A stretch of 64,000 nucleotides of DNA from Flavobacteriaceae bacterium (GCA_947453195.1 CANGFO010000002.1:62001-126000); one strand, 5' to 3'; numbered from the stretch's first letter, positions 8,293 through 17,430 are shown. Numbers and translations are program-made. Notes: generated from the sequence alone by a model not told the origin.

Positions 8293-9039
8293 TTAATTGC
8301 AAACATACGTAATGACTTTTAAAGTATTGTCAATATATTTTCTTGGTGGTCCAGATGTTCTTTCTCTCTGATTTTTTAATACTTCTATAGCGAGTTTCAT
8401 TTTCTCCTTTTTTGATGGAACACTATCCTTTAACCAATCTGCCCAATCAAGAATTAAATGACTAATTATTCCACTTTTTAATGGAACAGGACAGTCTATA
8501 TATCTTTCTATCACATAGGGTTTTAATTGAGTAGAATTAGAATTCATATATCTTTCGACAGAATCATGAATTACAATACCATAATAGGCGGTTTCTTCTT
8601 GTAATAGATGTGCATCAATTAAAGGTTGTCCAAAAAAGATTTGTCTAGAGATATTAATACTCATTTTACCACATGAAATAGCGCCTTTCATAGCAATTCC
8701 ATCTTGCATAGCTTTGGCAAATAACCAGCCCACACAATAAGTTAATAACTCAAAACATTTTGGGTCTAATGTTTTAGTGAAAATTGCAATTGTATCTGAG
8801 AAACTGACTGTTTTAATAGAATTAGGATCATAACCATCAGGGACATTTGGATTTTCTAAATCGGAGCGATATTTAGATAAATCATTTAGCATTTCATAGA
8901 TGGTTTCATGGGAATTTCTCATTACCATATCTTTAAATCCCATAATATCTAAAATACAAACAAATCTATTGTCAGTTAAATTCCAAGATTTATTATCTTT
9001 ATTGATATTAATCATTCTTTTAGCTAATATTTTTCCCAT
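8293..9039 (-). CDS. Class III nucleotide-cyclase-like protein
   Basis: A 248-residue soluble protein whose motif order matches class III adenylate/guanylate cyclases: CILDIMGFKD (Asp31) matches the first metal-binding FxDxxGF motif, VSFSDTIAIF (Asp82) the second metal Asp, and GAISCGKM followed by FFGQPLIDAHLLQEE (about 119-149) the G-x-x-x-G and helix region. The canonical Asn and Arg of the transition-state motif are not seen (I and L at those places), so activity or product is uncertain. It lies downstream of a RloC-like ATPase on the same strand. Single-domain cyclases of this size occur in Pycsar phage-defence systems, but no obvious nucleotide-gated effector is adjacent. Not assignable beyond cyclase-like fold. 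Confidence 0.5.
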   Translation of the reverse strand: MGKILAKRMININKDNKSWNLTDNRFVCILDIMGFKDMVMRNSHETIYEMLNDLSKYRSDLENPNVPDGYDPNSIKTVSFSDTIAIFTKTLDPKCFELLTYCVGWLFAKAMQDGIAMKGAISCGKMSINISRQIFFGQPLIDAHLLQEETAYYGIVIHDSVERYMNSNSTQLKPYVIERYIDCPVPLKSGIISHLILDWADWLKDSVPSKKEKMKLAIEVLKNQRERTSGPPRKYIDNTLKVITYVCN

Positions 9040-9075
9040 AAATTTTAGTTAAGTTTTAATTGTTATTATCGCTAA

Positions 9076-9261
9076 TTAGTATTTATCAAGAATAATATAT
9101 AACTTTTGGTGTCTAAAGCTTCTATTTTTCGGTGTTGATTTAGAAGGTTTTAATGATGGCGTATTGCCTGACTTTCCTTTGTTATCACGTTAACGTTGGT
9201 CTGGTTTTCCTGTTGATATTGCTATTCTTTTTGGTCCTGGTTTGATTGCTTTTGTAGTCAT
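9076..9261 (-). pseudogene. Decayed small basic ORF
   Basis: ATG at 9261 opens a Lys/Pro-rich frame (MTTKAIKPGPKRIAIS) that meets TAA at codon 24 and then continues in frame for 37 more codons with the same composition. This looks like a small gene broken by one stop, or chance. It fills most of the 323-base gap between the cyclase-like gene and the RloC-like gene. Confidence 0.3.
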
Positions 9262-9362
9262 AAGCTTTTATTTTTAATATTGGTTAAGCATGGATTACAA
9301 ATCCGCACCATCGGGTTGTGACTTCAAAGTTAGGAGACTTTGAATGGCTAGATTTTATAAAT

Positions 9363-11567
9363 TTAAACTTCCTCAATACCCATCATCATGTTGAAATGCC
9401 CAATATTTCCCGTTAATTTGAATATATTTTCAAAAACCTTTAAATACTTTATTATTGTTCCTTCAGGTAATTCAATAAATAAATCATCCGGCAATGTATG
9501 AGAACCTTCATTAACCCAACTTAATAAAGATCTACATATATCTCTTTCTTCTTGATAAATAAATTTTCCTATTAAATAATCATCTCTTTTTTTACCCAGA
9601 ATGTTGAAATAATTTTCAAGAATTCTTCGCATTGTATTTTGTATAGTTGTACCAGAATTATTTTCCCAATCTTTAATTTCTCGCCATAACAATTCATAAG
9701 ATGTTTGAATTGGATTATTTTGATGATAAGGATAAATAGATGATATCTTATTATTTTTTCTTAAAATCCAAAAAAATGGTCTATCACCAGGACCTCTATT
9801 GATACCTTCATAAGATACTTCTTTATGAAAATATACATTATGTGTAAGTATTATTATTTGTTTAATATTACCACTATCCCCTTTAATATTTTTGATTATT
9901 TCTTTTATCAAAGTACTAACAACAAATAACACGTTACTATCTAAACTTGAAATAGGATCATCAATAATTAAAATTCTTTCATCATTAACTGAATCTTCTG
10001 TATTACCACCTTTTGCTAACTGTAAATAATATAAAAAAGTAATAAAAGTTATTTCTCCCTCACTTAAAGTACTTTCTGCCAATTCCCCATTTTCCCTTTG
10101 AATTTGATAAAATCCTTCTTCTGTAGAAGGAACGATTTTAAAATTTAAAAATCCGTAAGAAATTAATAGCCTGTTTATCTCATCAATTGTTGGTTGAACA
10201 CTTGTTACTGTTTTACTCAATTCTGTAATTTCAGCTTTTATTTCCAAATAAGATACACGTTTTGTTTCTATCTGAGTTTCGAGTTTAGATATTCCTGTGT
10301 TTTTCCCAGTTATTGAAGTATTATAGACTGTTATGTGAGTTTTGTATTCTTCAATTAGAAATTTCCAAACTTCATTAATCAAATTAGACTTCTCTGTTTT
10401 AAAATTAAGTACAATACTATTATGTTTTATAATTTCTGTATTAGCATCATTTATTAATCCTTGAATCAATGCTAATTGATCCTTTAAAGATGTTAATTCA
10501 AAACTTCTACTTGGTTCTTTAATTTTACCTTTTAAAATTTCATTATTAGCCGTATTTTGACTTATTAATGTTTTTAAATAAGCTGAAAAAACTTCCAAAT
10601 TTAATTTAGAATTTGTTAATTCTTTTTGACTATCTTCAATTGAATTTAACCCATTGACAAGATTTTCAATTAGTTGATTATATTCTTGTTTGAGCTCCTT
10701 AATAGTTTTTAAATCTGAAATATAGGTTTCGTCAAAATAATCTTCTAATTGACTTTTAAAATCCTCCGTAATTGTTTTTTGTTGACAAAAAGGACAAGTA
10801 TCCTCTTGAATATAATCCCTACCTTGATTTACCCAATCGTTTATATTTAATTTTTGAATTAATTTAGCAATATCAACATCTGCTTTACCTACAATTATTT
10901 TTTTCCAAATAGGATTTTTTATTAACTCATCTATTCTATCAAAATTAAAATTGGGAATTTCGGTAATATCTATGGGAATTTCCCCAAAAATTGTTTTTGC
11001 ACTTTCCTTTAATTCTTCAACTGTTTTTAGTATTGCAGTATTACTGCCAAATTCCACTAGCAGTTTGTCTTTGAAACGTTCTTTGCTTTTTACTTTATCA
11101 AAGGCTTCGTTAAATATGACATCATATTTTTTATAGACATCCGACCAAGCATTATCTTTGAAATCACTTTCAAGTTGTTCTTTACTATCTACAATTGTTT
11201 TTAAAGAGTTGTATATTCCGTCACCATCTTTCTTTATCTGTTTTAATTGTTCGGATTTACTCTCTATTAATGCTACTTGTTCAGTAGAAGCTTGACCTAA
11301 AGTAAAAATACCTTCCAATTTTCCTCTTCCTAAATTAAATTCCCTAAATGCTTTATTATATACTAAAGTTTTTAAAGGAGTATTATTTTTCCACTTACTA
11401 GAACATTCAAGATATTTAGGGTTAATTTGATTCAATAAAAAATTAGATATTGTGGTTTTACCACAACCATTAGCTCCATAAATGAAGTTAACTCTTTTTA
11501 AATCATTAATTTGAATGCCAGTTTCGTCATAAGATGCTACTTTCTTAATTTCTATTTGTTCTAGCAT
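9363..11567 (-). CDS. rloC: RloC-like AAA_13 ATPase with zinc hook (candidate anticodon nuclease)
   Basis: A 734-residue ABC/SMC-type ATPase. Walker A GANGCGKT at 31-38; long coiled-coil arms about 85-225 and 270-440 meeting at a zinc-hook motif CPFC (Cys258, Cys261); ABC signature LSEGE near 500; Walker B LIIDDP near 531; H-loop ILTHN after it. The C-terminal region carries RRILE (Arg647/648, Glu651) and GSH (His690). An Arg-x-x-x-Glu plus distant His is the catalytic pattern described for the anticodon nucleases PrrC and RloC, and RloC also has a zinc hook. These enzymes cut tRNA anticodon loops during phage infection or DNA damage. The usual type I restriction partner is not visible here. 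A DNA-repair-like ATPase without nuclease activity is the alternative. Confidence 0.75.
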   Translation of the reverse strand: MLEQIEIKKVASYDETGIQINDLKRVNFIYGANGCGKTTISNFLLNQINPKYLECSSKWKNNTPLKTLVYNKAFREFNLGRGKLEGIFTLGQASTEQVALIESKSEQLKQIKKDGDGIYNSLKTIVDSKEQLESDFKDNAWSDVYKKYDVIFNEAFDKVKSKERFKDKLLVEFGSNTAILKTVEELKESAKTIFGEIPIDITEIPNFNFDRIDELIKNPIWKKIIVGKADVDIAKLIQKLNINDWVNQGRDYIQEDTCPFCQQKTITEDFKSQLEDYFDETYISDLKTIKELKQEYNQLIENLVNGLNSIEDSQKELTNSKLNLEVFSAYLKTLISQNTANNEILKGKIKEPSRSFELTSLKDQLALIQGLINDANTEIIKHNSIVLNFKTEKSNLINEVWKFLIEEYKTHITVYNTSITGKNTGISKLETQIETKRVSYLEIKAEITELSKTVTSVQPTIDEINRLLISYGFLNFKIVPSTEEGFYQIQRENGELAESTLSEGEITFITFLYYLQLAKGGNTEDSVNDERILIIDDPISSLDSNVLFVVSTLIKEIIKNIKGDSGNIKQIIILTHNVYFHKEVSYEGINRGPGDRPFFWILRKNNKISSIYPYHQNNPIQTSYELLWREIKDWENNSGTTIQNTMRRILENYFNILGKKRDDYLIGKFIYQEERDICRSLLSWVNEGSHTLPDDLFIELPEGTIIKYLKVFENIFKLTGNIGHFNMMMGIEEV

Positions 11568-11647
11568 ATTTTTAATTTTTTATAAATCATAATATCATTT
11601 TGTCATTGCTGTTCTAAAGTCAAGTGACTTTTGGGAGCGAGTTTGTT

Positions 11648-11881
11648 TTAGTTAACGTCTTTTAAGTTATAAATATCGTATAGTGTTGTTTGATTTATGT
11701 CATTGGTGAATATTTTCAATATACACGTAAATTCGTCTGGTGTCCAATTTGACATTTTGTGTAACAGGCGTACATTGATTTTGGTTTTGTCAAACATTGT
11801 AAAAGTGAGTTCGCCTATTTTCAGCTCATTAAGTTCATCGACTTTTGTACAAAGTTTAATTTCTTGTTCTTTTGTGTTCAT
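11648..11881 (-). CDS. Small hypothetical protein upstream of rloC
   Basis: A 77-residue soluble protein (MNTKEQEIKLCTKVDELNE at the start), no signal peptide or recognisable motif. It is on the same strand, 80 bases upstream of the RloC-like gene, and may share its transcript. Acidic and Thr-rich in the C-terminal half. No function is proposed. Confidence 0.5.
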   Translation of the reverse strand: MNTKEQEIKLCTKVDELNELKIGELTFTMFDKTKINVRLLHKMSNWTPDEFTCILKIFTNDINQTTLYDIYNLKDVN

Positions 11882-11892
11882 ATGTGTTGTTT

Positions 11893-12042
11893 TTAAATTA
11901 TCGTTAACTTATATATTATCAATGATTTATAACTTTTTAGCTGTGTATTTTCTCTATTTTTTCTATTTATCAAGCGATTGGAATTGCTTGGTAGCGGTTT
12001 ACCTTTTCCTGCTGAATGCCAAATGGCTGTAATTGTATTCAT
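11893..12042 (-). CDS. Possible 49-residue basic peptide
   Basis: ATG at 12042 opens a frame beginning MNTITAIWHSAGKGKPLPS and rich in Lys, Arg and Asn. It ends 11 bases before the next gene. Nothing beyond length, start codon and tight spacing supports it; chance is possible in this AT-rich DNA. Confidence 0.25.
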   Translation of the reverse strand: MNTITAIWHSAGKGKPLPSNSNRLINRKNRENTQLKSYKSLIIYKLTII

Positions 12043-12052
12043 TTTTTTTTCA

Positions 12053-12379
12053 TTAGTATACATATCCATAATCTATTAAATGCATTAGATTATCCTTTAC
12101 TGTGCCATCATGGTTTGTTCTAAGAAAAGGTGGATTAGCATTGACTACATGTATGTCACCACCTGCAGACCAACCTGCAGTTGTATAATTCCACAGATAA
12201 GTTTTTGCATTATTCTGCTGATTCTGTAGTAATGCGACAGCAGCAGCTTTTGTCATCTTTACCGCATGTTCAATAGTATAACCTATACCATTAGCATTTT
12301 TGGTTCTTAAATGAACTGCATAATGCGTTACTACATTATTTGGATCTTTCCAAATTCCTGATATTCTATATTCAGCCAT
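12053..12379 (-). CDS. DUF3892-type protein
   Basis: A 108-residue protein that matches the pattern of the DUF3892 family: YRISGIWKDPNNVVTHYAVH at the start, a middle Ala-Leu helix (KAAAVALLQ), TYLWNYTTAGWSAGGDIHVV, and the end FLRTNHDGTVKDNLMHLIDYG. The family is small, widespread and of unknown function, often found in mobile or accessory regions. It follows a small unknown gene by 13 bases on the same strand, so they probably share a transcript. Confidence 0.8.
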   Translation of the reverse strand: MAEYRISGIWKDPNNVVTHYAVHLRTKNANGIGYTIEHAVKMTKAAAVALLQNQQNNAKTYLWNYTTAGWSAGGDIHVVNANPPFLRTNHDGTVKDNLMHLIDYGYVY

Positions 12380-12392
12380 CTTTTTGTTTAAA

Positions 12393-12710
12393 TTATTTGA
12401 TTTCTAAATGAGAAAATTCATTTCTAAAATGAACCATTAAAACTTCAACAAATCTTCCTAAAATATATCCTTTAGTCGCTTCATCTGGTTCTTTATCGTC
12501 CCACCATTTTATATCAAATTCAAGTTTATTTGTGAAAACTTTAGGTTTAGGCATAGCCTTCTCATTCCATTGCTCAGGAGTATGGCTGTATAAAACTTCT
12601 TTTTTATCTGATTTTTCAATTTGCCAAGTTTTGAGTTCATTGTCATTTATCTTTTTATCAATTGCATTTTTTAGTACTGTTGGGCTATCTGTATATGCTA
12701 TTATTTTCAT
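12393..12710 (-). CDS. Hypothetical protein in a small-gene cluster
   Basis: I start this gene at the internal ATG 12710 (MKIIAYTDSPTVLKNAI), giving 105 residues. A longer in-frame start at 12839 exists, but its first 43 codons overlap a better small gene (12715-12888) that has a signal peptide, and their composition is not protein-like. The chosen start lies 4 bases after that gene's stop. The protein is mixed alpha/beta with a Trp-rich middle (DIKWWDDKEPDEATKG); no family was recognised. Confidence 0.6.
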   Translation of the reverse strand: MKIIAYTDSPTVLKNAIDKKINDNELKTWQIEKSDKKEVLYSHTPEQWNEKAMPKPKVFTNKLEFDIKWWDDKEPDEATKGYILGRFVEVLMVHFRNEFSHLEIK

Positions 12711-12714
12711 ATTA

Positions 12715-12888
12715 TTATCTACTTCTTTTAGTTGTGTAAGTTGTACATGGATTGGTTTTGGCTTCTTTGTTGGTGACGTATCTGCCGGTCTCTGCGCTAC
12801 GAGATTGGCTATAGGTTTTTGATTTTTTTTCTTGTGCATTTGCTGTTGTTAGTAATGCGATGGCAATGATTGTGATGATTTTGTTCAT
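12715..12888 (-). CDS. Small secreted peptide, 57 residues
   Basis: ATG at 12888 opens MNKIITIIAIALLTTANAQ, a textbook Sec signal peptide cleaved after Ala-Asn-Ala, followed by a short basic mature peptide with the stretch SRSAETGRYVTNKEAKTNP and an ending TYTTKRSR. Small proteins with a SAxTGRYVT...NPxTT pattern occur in other Bacteroidota as far as I recall, but I cannot confirm it here. It lies in the same transcript as the next two genes, 4 bases upstream of one of them. Confidence 0.65.
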   Translation of the reverse strand: MNKIITIIAIALLTTANAQEKKSKTYSQSRSAETGRYVTNKEAKTNPCTTYTTKRSR

Positions 12889-12949
12889 GATTTTTGTTTT
12901 TTTTCAATTTAATATGTTCTTTTATTGTTGGTTATATAAATTTTTTGAA

Positions 12950-13141
12950 TTAAAATTTACTTTCTTCCCAATTATTTTCAATCCATTTTTTTATGTTTTC
13001 TTGACTATGTAGAATAGTAGGAACTTCGTTTCTTATCATTTTCTCAATTTTTACTGCTGATGATTTTGCTTTTAATTTGTGAATCTCTGATAATTTATTT
13101 ATAAAGTATAATATTTCATATCCTTCTTTTCTGTTTAACAA
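12950..13141 (-). CDS. Hypothetical protein, start uncertain, possibly 5'-truncated
   Basis: The 63-residue frame from a TTG at 13141 ends WIENNWEESKF. The same frame is open upstream to 13279 without any ATG, through a hydrophobic stretch FLIITLITKSELFYNDYLW, directly after the stop of the next gene. Either a non-ATG start is used or the 5' end was lost. Lys/Glu-rich helices follow. No family was recognised. Confidence 0.4.
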   Translation of the reverse strand: MLNRKEGYEILYFINKLSEIHKLKAKSSAVKIEKMIRNEVPTILHSQENIKKWIENNWEESKF

Positions 13142-13279
13142 AGTGCTATCTGGTTCTCCAGTTATTTTTGGATTATCATTAGAGTATGTAGTCCATAAAT
13201 AATCATTATAAAAAAGTTCTGATTTTGTAATTAAAGTAATAATTAAAAAATTTAGTTTAAATGATCTGTTTTTTGTTGT

Positions 13280-13531
13280 CTAAATATTGAGAGCCCAAAA
13301 TTGTAATTCCTTCATTTTATTGAATATTAATCTTGTGCAGGATTGTCCGGATTTGGTGTCGTCCCTGTAGTATTGGTACATTTCGTTGTTATTGATTTTT
13401 TTGATTTTGGTGTAGTAGTTTATCACGGATGAACTATACTCTAATTCTTTACTATAGCGTGCTGCATATTTCTCTACCGACTCTTTGTTGGTTGATTGTC
13501 CTAGACCTGCTATGTAGATTACTGTTGGCAT
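13280..13531 (-). CDS. Hypothetical protein, paralogue of the fragment at 19.6 kb
   Basis: An 83-residue protein starting MPTVIYIAGLGQSTNKESVE. Its first 45 residues are almost identical to those of a pseudogene at 19604-19870; the second half diverges and is shorter. IYIAGLGQS looks like the first strand and turn of an alpha/beta-hydrolase, so this may be the N-terminal remnant of a larger enzyme, but no catalytic residues are present. Upstream lies a TTACGG motif with the same promoter geometry as at other sites in the window. Confidence 0.5.
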   Translation of the reverse strand: MPTVIYIAGLGQSTNKESVEKYAARYSKELEYSSSVINYYTKIKKINNNEMYQYYRDDTKSGQSCTRLIFNKMKELQFWALNI

Positions 13532-13551
13532 TTATTTGTTTTACACCTCTG

Positions 13552-13606
13552 CAATTTTGGAATAGTTTTTAAAAGTGTATTACGGTTTTTTTCATTTTAT
13601 TACGAG
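13552..13606 (-). promoter_or_regulatory. TTACGG-box promoter (site 1)
   Basis: TTACGGTTTT at 13580 is the promoter-proximal box (ACCGTAA in the direction of transcription); 20 bases after it comes CAAAATTG, whose TTG occupies the position of the -7 box at the other sites. A second, degenerate TTACGAG copy at 13600 is 20 and not 22 bp away. It faces the gene starting at 13531. The rest of the 401-base gap to 13932 holds only the terminator at 13.8 kb. Confidence 0.5.
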
Positions 13607-13786
13607 AGCATTAGCTACTACATCGAGTGCTTTTGTTATCGAGTATCGTTTGGATATTTGAGGATTGATGTTCTTAATAGCTGCTAAGTAGCAAAAAAAA
13701 TCAACCTAGAGTAATTTTTTATTCTGTGTTGTGTAATATATTGTACTTGATTGGTTATGTTTTTTTTAGTTATGTTTACAAAAAAA

Positions 13787-13824
13787 ATACCCCCAAATGT
13801 GTTTAACTTTATGGGGGTATTGCT
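13787..13824. terminator. Hairpin terminator
   Basis: Nine-base inverted repeat ATACCCCCA / TGGGGGTAT with a 16-base loop and an A run on the plus-strand 5' side, so the T tail follows it on the minus strand. It lies about 110 bases after the stop of the T9SS protein gene. Confidence 0.65.
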
Positions 13825-13932
13825 TTATATTATTTTTGTTTTTTCTTTTTGTTTAAATCTATTCAAGACAAGTCAAAGGTAAAATATTAAGTTTGACTTA
13901 CCTTTTTATGTTGTAATTTTAAAACTTTTTAA

Positions 13933-16900
13933 TTACTGAATCACAATTATTTCTTTGTCAATCTGACCATCGGGAAATTTAATGCTTAGTATGTAATTAC
14001 CACTTATTAAATTAATTCCTTTTATTGAAAAAGTTTCTTCATCATTATAACTTCCTGAGAATTTTTCAGTTCCATTCATATCATAAATTTTTACTTCTTT
14101 ACCCATACTTGCCATCTTGCCTGAGAATGTACTCGGTGGATCACAAGGTAATTGATTGTGGTTGAAATTTACTGTTATAGTTCCATCGGAGACTGGATTT
14201 GGATTTATTGCAAATCTTGATAATCCTGTTGATGAGGTACATGGATTGGATGCTGCAGTGCCAACTGTTACATATTTCATTAAGTAGGGTGTTTCCCCAC
14301 AATCATTAACAGCATAGCAACTTAATAAATAATTTCCTGTACAATTTCCCCAATTTATATTTGCTGTTGGCGATACTGATTGAAATACAGCAGGAGTTGT
14401 TGAGGTAACATGGTTATTGTTCCCAAAAGTGTCCGTAGTTGTAAATTTAGCTAAACTCGGATTAGTAGAATTAGTGCAATGAATAGGTAAACCTAAATCA
14501 TCATCATAGTCTATTTGCCATCTATAACTTGTGGCTGTTGGAACTGTAGTTACTGATGGAGATGCTGTGTTAGCAAAGCCAGCACAATACCAACCAAAAA
14601 TATTACCAATTGTTGTATCGACACTATTTAATGATGGACTACCAATATTTACAATTTTTTCAAAGGTTTCTCCATTTTGAAAAGTTGCAATGATTTTTCC
14701 TATTGAAGTACTATTTGAAGTGGCTTTAACTGCTACTGAATATGGGCTTATAGAACTTTGTACAATTTGTAAATAACCTTGTACAGACCAATTTTCAACG
14801 GGGCTAGGCACTTTACAAACATCAGAAATGCTATAAGTTTTAGTTTCACCATCACAAATTACATTATCTCCAATTAATACTCCAGCTTGAATTGGAAACC
14901 AAGGAGCTTGTTTATCTCCTGCTAATTCTTTTTTTAGCCAAGTAACACTTTCATTTGTAAAACTTACATGCTCTTTATTATTAGTAGCTCCATAATAGCT
15001 ATCGAATGGAGTAAGATTGTCGGATTGACATGTCAAATTATAGTTTAGCGGATTTGACCAGTTTTGCCAAGGTTGTTTGTGAGCTAATGAGGTAAAAGAC
15101 GGCATAAAAGAATGATCATGTACAAAAGCTGAAACATCTGTTGCTAAAAAGTATTGATTACTTCCTTGTACTATTCCATCTTTTATGTCTCCAATAGTAT
15201 GAGTTAAAACTCCTCCTGGAGCCACGTCAATACTACCACGAAGATCATTATTGTTTATGTTTAATGTATAATTTTCAAAATGCATACATGGATCACATCC
15301 TCCAAATAAGTGTAAAGAAAAATGCGAGTTTAAACCACTACCATCAAAAACGACACCAGAAGCACCATAATTTGGAGCAAAATAATCTTTTACATTTATC
15401 ATGTCAATTTCTACATTATTACTACTTCCAAAAAGATGATCAAAAAAGTCAGTAAAAAATGCTGCTCCTAGAAGACCTCCTGCTGCATAAGCAAATGGGT
15501 TAATATTCAAATAACCTCGCACACCCAAAAATTCTTGCCCTTCATATCCTTCTTTTAATCCAGTAAGTGAACCATTTGCAATAGCGATTTTTCTAAATTG
15601 TCCAGGCACAGATACTGGGTATCCGCCTGAACCAGGAACGCCACCATTATTAATAGTATTGTAATAGGTGTCAAAAAACGGTGCATTATTTAGTTGTCCT
15701 CCTCCTGCATATCCATAAGTGTGGGTATCTAAAGCGTTTTGAAACTGACTTATAGTCATTTGCTTTGCAGCTACTGCGTTTAGTTTTTGGTCGTATTTGT
15801 CTTTTGCTTCTTGTTTCCCTAACAAATAACCCATAAACCAAATATTTGCTTGTGCTCCAACAGGCACGTTTGCTCCAAGATGCGGGCTGTCTATACTTAC
15901 CCAAAGACGAGCATTGTGTTTCCAATGAATATCTCCTGTATCTGCATATTGTTTTTCCATATAAGCTAATGCATAACGAGTTATTTGTCCGCCCATGCTT
16001 GGCCCCATTAGAACTAGGTTTTCATTACTGCCTGCTGCATTTTGTTGTGGTTTTACAAAATCTTTGATAAAAGATACTAAGTTACTACCATTTCTTTCAA
16101 TATAATCGGCACCACCATCTATAGTTACTTGTTGCCCTGCTACATTGGTAGTGGTATAGGTAGGGTTATTGATAACGATGACATCGTAACCTAAATCACG
16201 GAGTTCGGTTAATAGATATTTTTTTTCAGGAGTTCCAATATTTGATGTCCCAATATACGCCATACTCTCTTCTATAGAATCATGCGAGTCAGGATTGAAA
16301 GTAAAGACAGTGTGAGGCACATTAATAGTTTGACCACTGGCAGTTGTTTCATTAGTCCACGTTGTTGTCACGATAGAATTATCATGAAAACACTTGGGGT
16401 CGTTTTGACAATCGCAATCTTGTACTTTTCGTTTATCGCCAGGGTCAAAACCATCTACAATGATTATGGGTTTGTTCATTTTTTTTGTTGTATTGCCTGT
16501 AGCATAAAACGTTTCATACTCGATTTGTCCAAATACTGCTGCCGACTCATCATAGCCTTGAAATGAAATGGATGACGGGAATGTTCCTTTGTTTTTTAAA
16601 GTATCTGTACATAAATCGGCTGCGTTGGCGGAAGCCATTACTGCAATAGTTGCATACGTTGATAGCACCACATCGTCATCAAAAACAACATTGTAGTGTA
16701 GGGTTTTTAAACCCTCTGTTTCATATTGAACGGTGTAAATTGGGCTTATTATTTTACCCTCTTTAATTAATGAAATGGGGTCTTTGCCATTATCAAAAGA
16801 AATCGTTAGTGATTTTATATTGCTAGTGGCGTTATTGATAATTAAATCGTCCATCAGTTTATAATTGACAGTTGTGCCCACAACAAAATCTACCAAAGGT

Positions 16901-17430
16901 GCTGCTACGAAAAGTTTGCGTGATAAAAAGGAAGGTGCTCCTTCAATTGGTTTAAAAAGGGTATCATTATAAATGAGACCTCCCTCTTTTTCTTTATTTT
17001 GGCTAATGTTTAGTTTTTCATAATTGGTATTAATGATCCCCATTACTACTTGATTTTTGACCGTATTGGCTTTTATATATTCTTTTAGTTTAGGAATTTC
17101 CATAAACCTACTTTTGTTTGAGGCTCTATACAATTCACTCATGGCTTGAATAAAATGGTTTTTGTCTGAAACATTGTGCTTGTCGGTATTGAAAAGCAAT
17201 AAATTGGCAAAAGAGGTTACTTTATCTAATAAAACCCCCGATTTAATTTGGGTGGTGTCAAGCTTGGACAATAGTTGTTTCCAGTTGGGGTTTTGCCACT
17301 TTTCTTGGGCGGTAGTTGCTTTTTCTTGGGCTAATAGTATTGTGCTTAAAAAGCAAAAAATACAGATAAATAATTTTTTACTCACAGAAATTTTATTGCA
17401 TTTTCTGTGTTCGTGAAACCTTGTTTTCAT
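13933..17430 (-). CDS. T9SS-secreted alpha/beta-hydrolase-like protein
   Basis: A 1165-residue exported protein. A basic N-terminus and hydrophobic core LFICIFCFLSTILLAQ form the signal peptide. Around 320-330 IIIVDGFDPGD begins a hydrolase-like fold; GPSMGGQITRYALAY has the nucleophile elbow G-x-S-x-G with Ser478, as in PGAP1-like lipases and esterases. A Cys-rich DCDCQNDPKC stretch lies nearby. Residues about 850-1070 are beta-rich adhesive domains. The end is a T9SS type A sorting domain (FAINPNPVSDG to KEIIVIQ), so it should cross the outer membrane and be released or attached to the surface. Substrate unknown. It is followed upstream by three paralogous lipoprotein genes with the same orientation. 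Confidence 0.82.
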   Translation of the reverse strand: MKTRFHEHRKCNKISVSKKLFICIFCFLSTILLAQEKATTAQEKWQNPNWKQLLSKLDTTQIKSGVLLDKVTSFANLLLFNTDKHNVSDKNHFIQAMSELYRASNKSRFMEIPKLKEYIKANTVKNQVVMGIINTNYEKLNISQNKEKEGGLIYNDTLFKPIEGAPSFLSRKLFVAAPLVDFVVGTTVNYKLMDDLIINNATSNIKSLTISFDNGKDPISLIKEGKIISPIYTVQYETEGLKTLHYNVVFDDDVVLSTYATIAVMASANAADLCTDTLKNKGTFPSSISFQGYDESAAVFGQIEYETFYATGNTTKKMNKPIIIVDGFDPGDKRKVQDCDCQNDPKCFHDNSIVTTTWTNETTASGQTINVPHTVFTFNPDSHDSIEESMAYIGTSNIGTPEKKYLLTELRDLGYDVIVINNPTYTTTNVAGQQVTIDGGADYIERNGSNLVSFIKDFVKPQQNAAGSNENLVLMGPSMGGQITRYALAYMEKQYADTGDIHWKHNARLWVSIDSPHLGANVPVGAQANIWFMGYLLGKQEAKDKYDQKLNAVAAKQMTISQFQNALDTHTYGYAGGGQLNNAPFFDTYYNTINNGGVPGSGGYPVSVPGQFRKIAIANGSLTGLKEGYEGQEFLGVRGYLNINPFAYAAGGLLGAAFFTDFFDHLFGSSNNVEIDMINVKDYFAPNYGASGVVFDGSGLNSHFSLHLFGGCDPCMHFENYTLNINNNDLRGSIDVAPGGVLTHTIGDIKDGIVQGSNQYFLATDVSAFVHDHSFMPSFTSLAHKQPWQNWSNPLNYNLTCQSDNLTPFDSYYGATNNKEHVSFTNESVTWLKKELAGDKQAPWFPIQAGVLIGDNVICDGETKTYSISDVCKVPSPVENWSVQGYLQIVQSSISPYSVAVKATSNSTSIGKIIATFQNGETFEKIVNIGSPSLNSVDTTIGNIFGWYCAGFANTASPSVTTVPTATSYRWQIDYDDDLGLPIHCTNSTNPSLAKFTTTDTFGNNNHVTSTTPAVFQSVSPTANINWGNCTGNYLLSCYAVNDCGETPYLMKYVTVGTAASNPCTSSTGLSRFAINPNPVSDGTITVNFNHNQLPCDPPSTFSGKMASMGKEVKIYDMNGTEKFSGSYNDEETFSIKGINLISGNYILSIKFPDGQIDKEIIVIQ

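Noticed and set aside
8293..9039. Complete Pycsar system (cyclase plus effector)
   Set aside because: No gene with a cyclic-nucleotide-binding domain joined to a membrane or TIR effector is adjacent, and two cyclase residues are missing. Only a cyclase-like fold is supported.
12711..12839. N-terminal extension of the gene at 12393-12710
   Set aside because: It overlaps, in another frame, a 57-codon secreted peptide with a signal sequence; the extension lacks any protein-like feature.
15264..15455. Frame on the plus strand inside the T9SS hydrolase gene
   Set aside because: Shadow frame; His/Gln-rich composition arises from antisense of a Ser/Asn-rich coding sequence.
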